From contig CAJFNE010000118.1 in the NCBI GenBank assembly GCA_904393855.1, positions 1 through 6,571 of the forward strand: 6,571 bases of DNA, written 5' to 3'. Position 1 is the stretch's first letter. Each line of letters starts with the position of its first letter. The translations under genes and the position numbers were made by a program. This document shows positions 5,837 through 6,571 of the stretch, piece after piece. Origin of the DNA: an uncultured Oscillibacter sp. GTDB lineage: Bacteria; Bacillota; Clostridia; Oscillospirales; Oscillospiraceae. The notes below the pieces were generated by a model. That model was not told the DNA's origin. It made no database searches and worked only from the letters and a program-made list of their open reading frames with translations.

Positions 5837-5990
5837 TCTTTTTGTTCTTGACAAAAAGACTGCGCCCGCAGGCGCGTGTCGTAGGCCAACCGCCGCATGT
5901 GCGGCGGCACTTAGGCCGGAGACGAACGGGCCGCACCCGCAAGGGGTACGCCAATCGCTTTGGCGCAGAACCTGCACTTGCGTGCAGGTT
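5837..5990. repeat. String of short hairpins in non-coding DNA
   Basis: Five perfect stem-loops follow one another with little spacer. They are TCTTTTTGT / ACAAAAAGA (5837-5859), GCGCC / GGCGC (5862-5875), CCGCCGC / GCGGCGG (5890-5907), CGCCAA / TTGGCG (5949-5965) and AACCTGCAC / GTGCAGGTT (5969-5990). Loops are 4-5 nt. A TAGGCC word flanks the third hairpin on both sides (5882 and 5912). Every frame across the string is low-complexity Arg/Pro/Gly peptide, so I read it as structured repeat DNA, not a gene. It is not a CRISPR array: the units differ from one another and there are no spacers. Confidence 0.7.
5912..5952 (+). repeat. Left arm of a 41-bp inverted repeat
   Basis: The arm begins TAGGCCGGAGAC and ends GGGGTACGCC. 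Its reverse complement occurs at 6531-6571 with a single difference (G versus A at the 13th base). The left flank continues into the hairpin string. Arms of this length and identity could be the termini of a small non-autonomous element or two copies of one repeat in opposite orientation. Confidence 0.85.
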
Positions 5991-6185
5991 TGCTTAAAAC
6001 GGGGGTTTTCCGAATTTGTACCGACTAAGGCAGGGGAGTCTTCTACCGGCTCGCGCCGTTCCGGTCAGTTGCGCCAGTCTTGCGCCGCGATTGCCGGTCT
6101 GGTGCAGACCTCGGGGTGGGTGTCGAAAGGTCTGTTCTTCGAAATTCGCTTGCGCTTTGCTTGGTGGTGGATGGGGCCTGAAAAC

Positions 6186-6214
6186 GGGCGGATGTGGGCA
6201 TCCGCCCCTACAGG
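6186..6214 (-). repeat. REP-like hairpin, CCTGTAGGGGC family, copy A
   Basis: On the minus strand the prefix CCTGTAG is followed by a perfect 9-bp stem GGGCGGATG / CATCCGCCC with loop CCCA. It points head-to-head at copy B (6268-6296), 53 nt away. It shares the prefix, the outer GGGC / GCCC of the stem and a CCCN loop with copy B, while the inner stem bases differ with compensating changes. Confidence 0.8.
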
Positions 6215-6267
6215 GGTGATGGGAACTTGGCGACCGTGTAAACACACAGGCCCGCCCCTCATACCGT

Positions 6268-6296
6268 CCTGTAGGGGCCGACGCCCTCGTCGGCCC
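6268..6296 (+). repeat. REP-like hairpin, CCTGTAGGGGC family, copy B
   Basis: The prefix CCTGTAG is followed by a perfect 9-bp stem GGGCCGACG / CGTCGGCCC with loop CCCT. It is the inverted companion of copy A, and together they resemble the paired arrangement of bacterial REP elements. The GTAG-GGGC start is shared with the modules at 5771-5817 and 1488-1534. Confidence 0.8.
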
Positions 6297-6443
6297 GCGT
6301 TTGCCGCCAGGACAGCGCCAGTGGAAAGAGAACGCAGGGGTATCCGGGATTTCCCCGGGCAAACATCGTCCCCAAGGGGAACGCGTTTGATCAATCCGCA
6401 ACGAGGAAAGTCTAACCTTCCCTCGCCGGCGGCCGGAGGTACG

Positions 6444-6483
6444 CGCTTGCGCGGACCGACCCGCCGCAGCGTTTTTTTCTTTT
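6444..6483 (+). terminator. Terminator-like hairpin with long T-tract, no gene upstream
   Basis: CGCT-T-GCGCGG (6444-6454) pairs with CCGCCGCAGCG (6461-6471), giving about 10 bp with two single-base bulges and a short loop. It is followed by seven T, one C and four more T. This is one of the best T-tracts in the window and is oriented on the plus strand, yet there is no plus-strand gene between marR and here. It may end an unrecognised non-coding transcript or be part of the repeat element. Confidence 0.6.
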
Positions 6484-6530
6484 GGACCGTCCACTGCGCA
6501 GCCGTTGGCGGCTTTGCCGCTTACGGATGC

Positions 6531-6571
6531 GGCGTACCCCTTGCGGGTGCGGCCCGTTTGTCTCCGGCCTA
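6531..6571 (-). repeat. Right arm of the 41-bp inverted repeat
   Basis: This is the reverse complement of 5912-5952 with one mismatch, and it runs exactly to the window edge, so its true end and any flanking target duplication cannot be seen. Just inside it are a GCGGC-TTT-GCCGC hairpin (6508-6520) and the plus-strand terminator, neither of which is mirrored at the left arm. Confidence 0.85.

Larger units (their letters stand above)
5991..6443. other. Gene-free stretch between the inverted-repeat arms
   Basis: I see no credible coding sequence here. The longest frame (minus strand, 6494-5994) runs through the terminator and both REP-like hairpins, lacks a Shine-Dalgarno site, and has a composition dominated by Arg, Pro and Gly. 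The stretch holds small hairpins such as AAAAC / GTTTT (5996-6009) and GGTCTG / CAGACC (6096-6110), and the REP pair described separately. No tRNA, rRNA, tmRNA or recognisable riboswitch is visible. Confidence 0.6.

Noticed and set aside
5837..5990. Closely spaced repeats as a CRISPR array or integron attC series
   Set aside because: The hairpins differ from each other, have no regular repeat-spacer spacing, and there is no cas or integrase gene in the window.
6401..6414. GAGGAAAGTC, resembling a conserved core segment of RNase P RNA
   Set aside because: The match stops after about ten bases, the following residues do not fit, and no other RNase P helices or partner sequence appear nearby.
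5994..6494. 166-codon minus-strand frame across the repeat block
   Set aside because: It has no Shine-Dalgarno site and an Arg/Pro/Gly-dominated composition. It reads straight through a terminator and two REP-like hairpins, so it is a GC-driven chance frame.

Overview
The window looks like chromosomal DNA of a GC-rich gut Clostridia, most likely Oscillospiraceae (the Flavonifractor / Lawsonibacter / Oscillibacter neighbourhood). This is inferred from the GC-rich coding sequence combined with Firmicutes-style purine-rich Shine-Dalgarno sites, near-consensus sigma-A promoters, a secreted stalk-domain (copper amine oxidase N-terminal-like) protein, and short palindromic intergenic repeats beginning GTAGGGGC. 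No taxonomic marker is present, so the assignment is tentative.

Layout. Positions 1-269 (+) hold the 3' end of an unrecognised gene, closed by a strong hairpin at 283-311. All other confident genes are on the minus strand. Read in that direction from the right they are a MarR-family regulator (5623-5192), a MATE efflux pump overlapping it by 8 nt (5199-3850), the ribosome-associated GTPase TypA/BipA (3476-1653), and a secreted stalk-domain protein (1370-342). The marR-MATE pair forms one operon. It has a perfect TTGACA-17-TATAAT promoter in which an inverted repeat forms a likely self-operator, and it ends in its own terminator at 3747-3780. This matches the familiar layout of a MarR repressor controlling a multidrug efflux pump (compare mepR-mepA). 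typA has its own promoter about 170 nt upstream, an unusual hairpin-rich leader, and a possible 49-codon upstream ORF whose stop overlaps the typA start. The stalk-domain gene is preceded by a candidate ECF-type promoter.

The right end (about 5690-6571, almost 900 bases) has no credible gene. It is a mosaic of short hairpins and repeats: a terminator, two kinds of palindromic repeat, a head-to-head pair of REP-like hairpins, an apparently orphan plus-strand terminator, and a 41-bp inverted repeat (5912-5952 and 6531-6571, one mismatch) bounding a 660-bp block. One repeat module (5771-5817) has an inverted copy at 1488-1534, so the typA-MATE-marR segment lies between inverted repeats about 4.3 kb apart.

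I did not find a clear new multi-gene system. The items most worth following up are the intergenic repeat family with compensating stem changes, the inverted-repeat-bounded non-coding block, and the typA leader with its upstream ORF.
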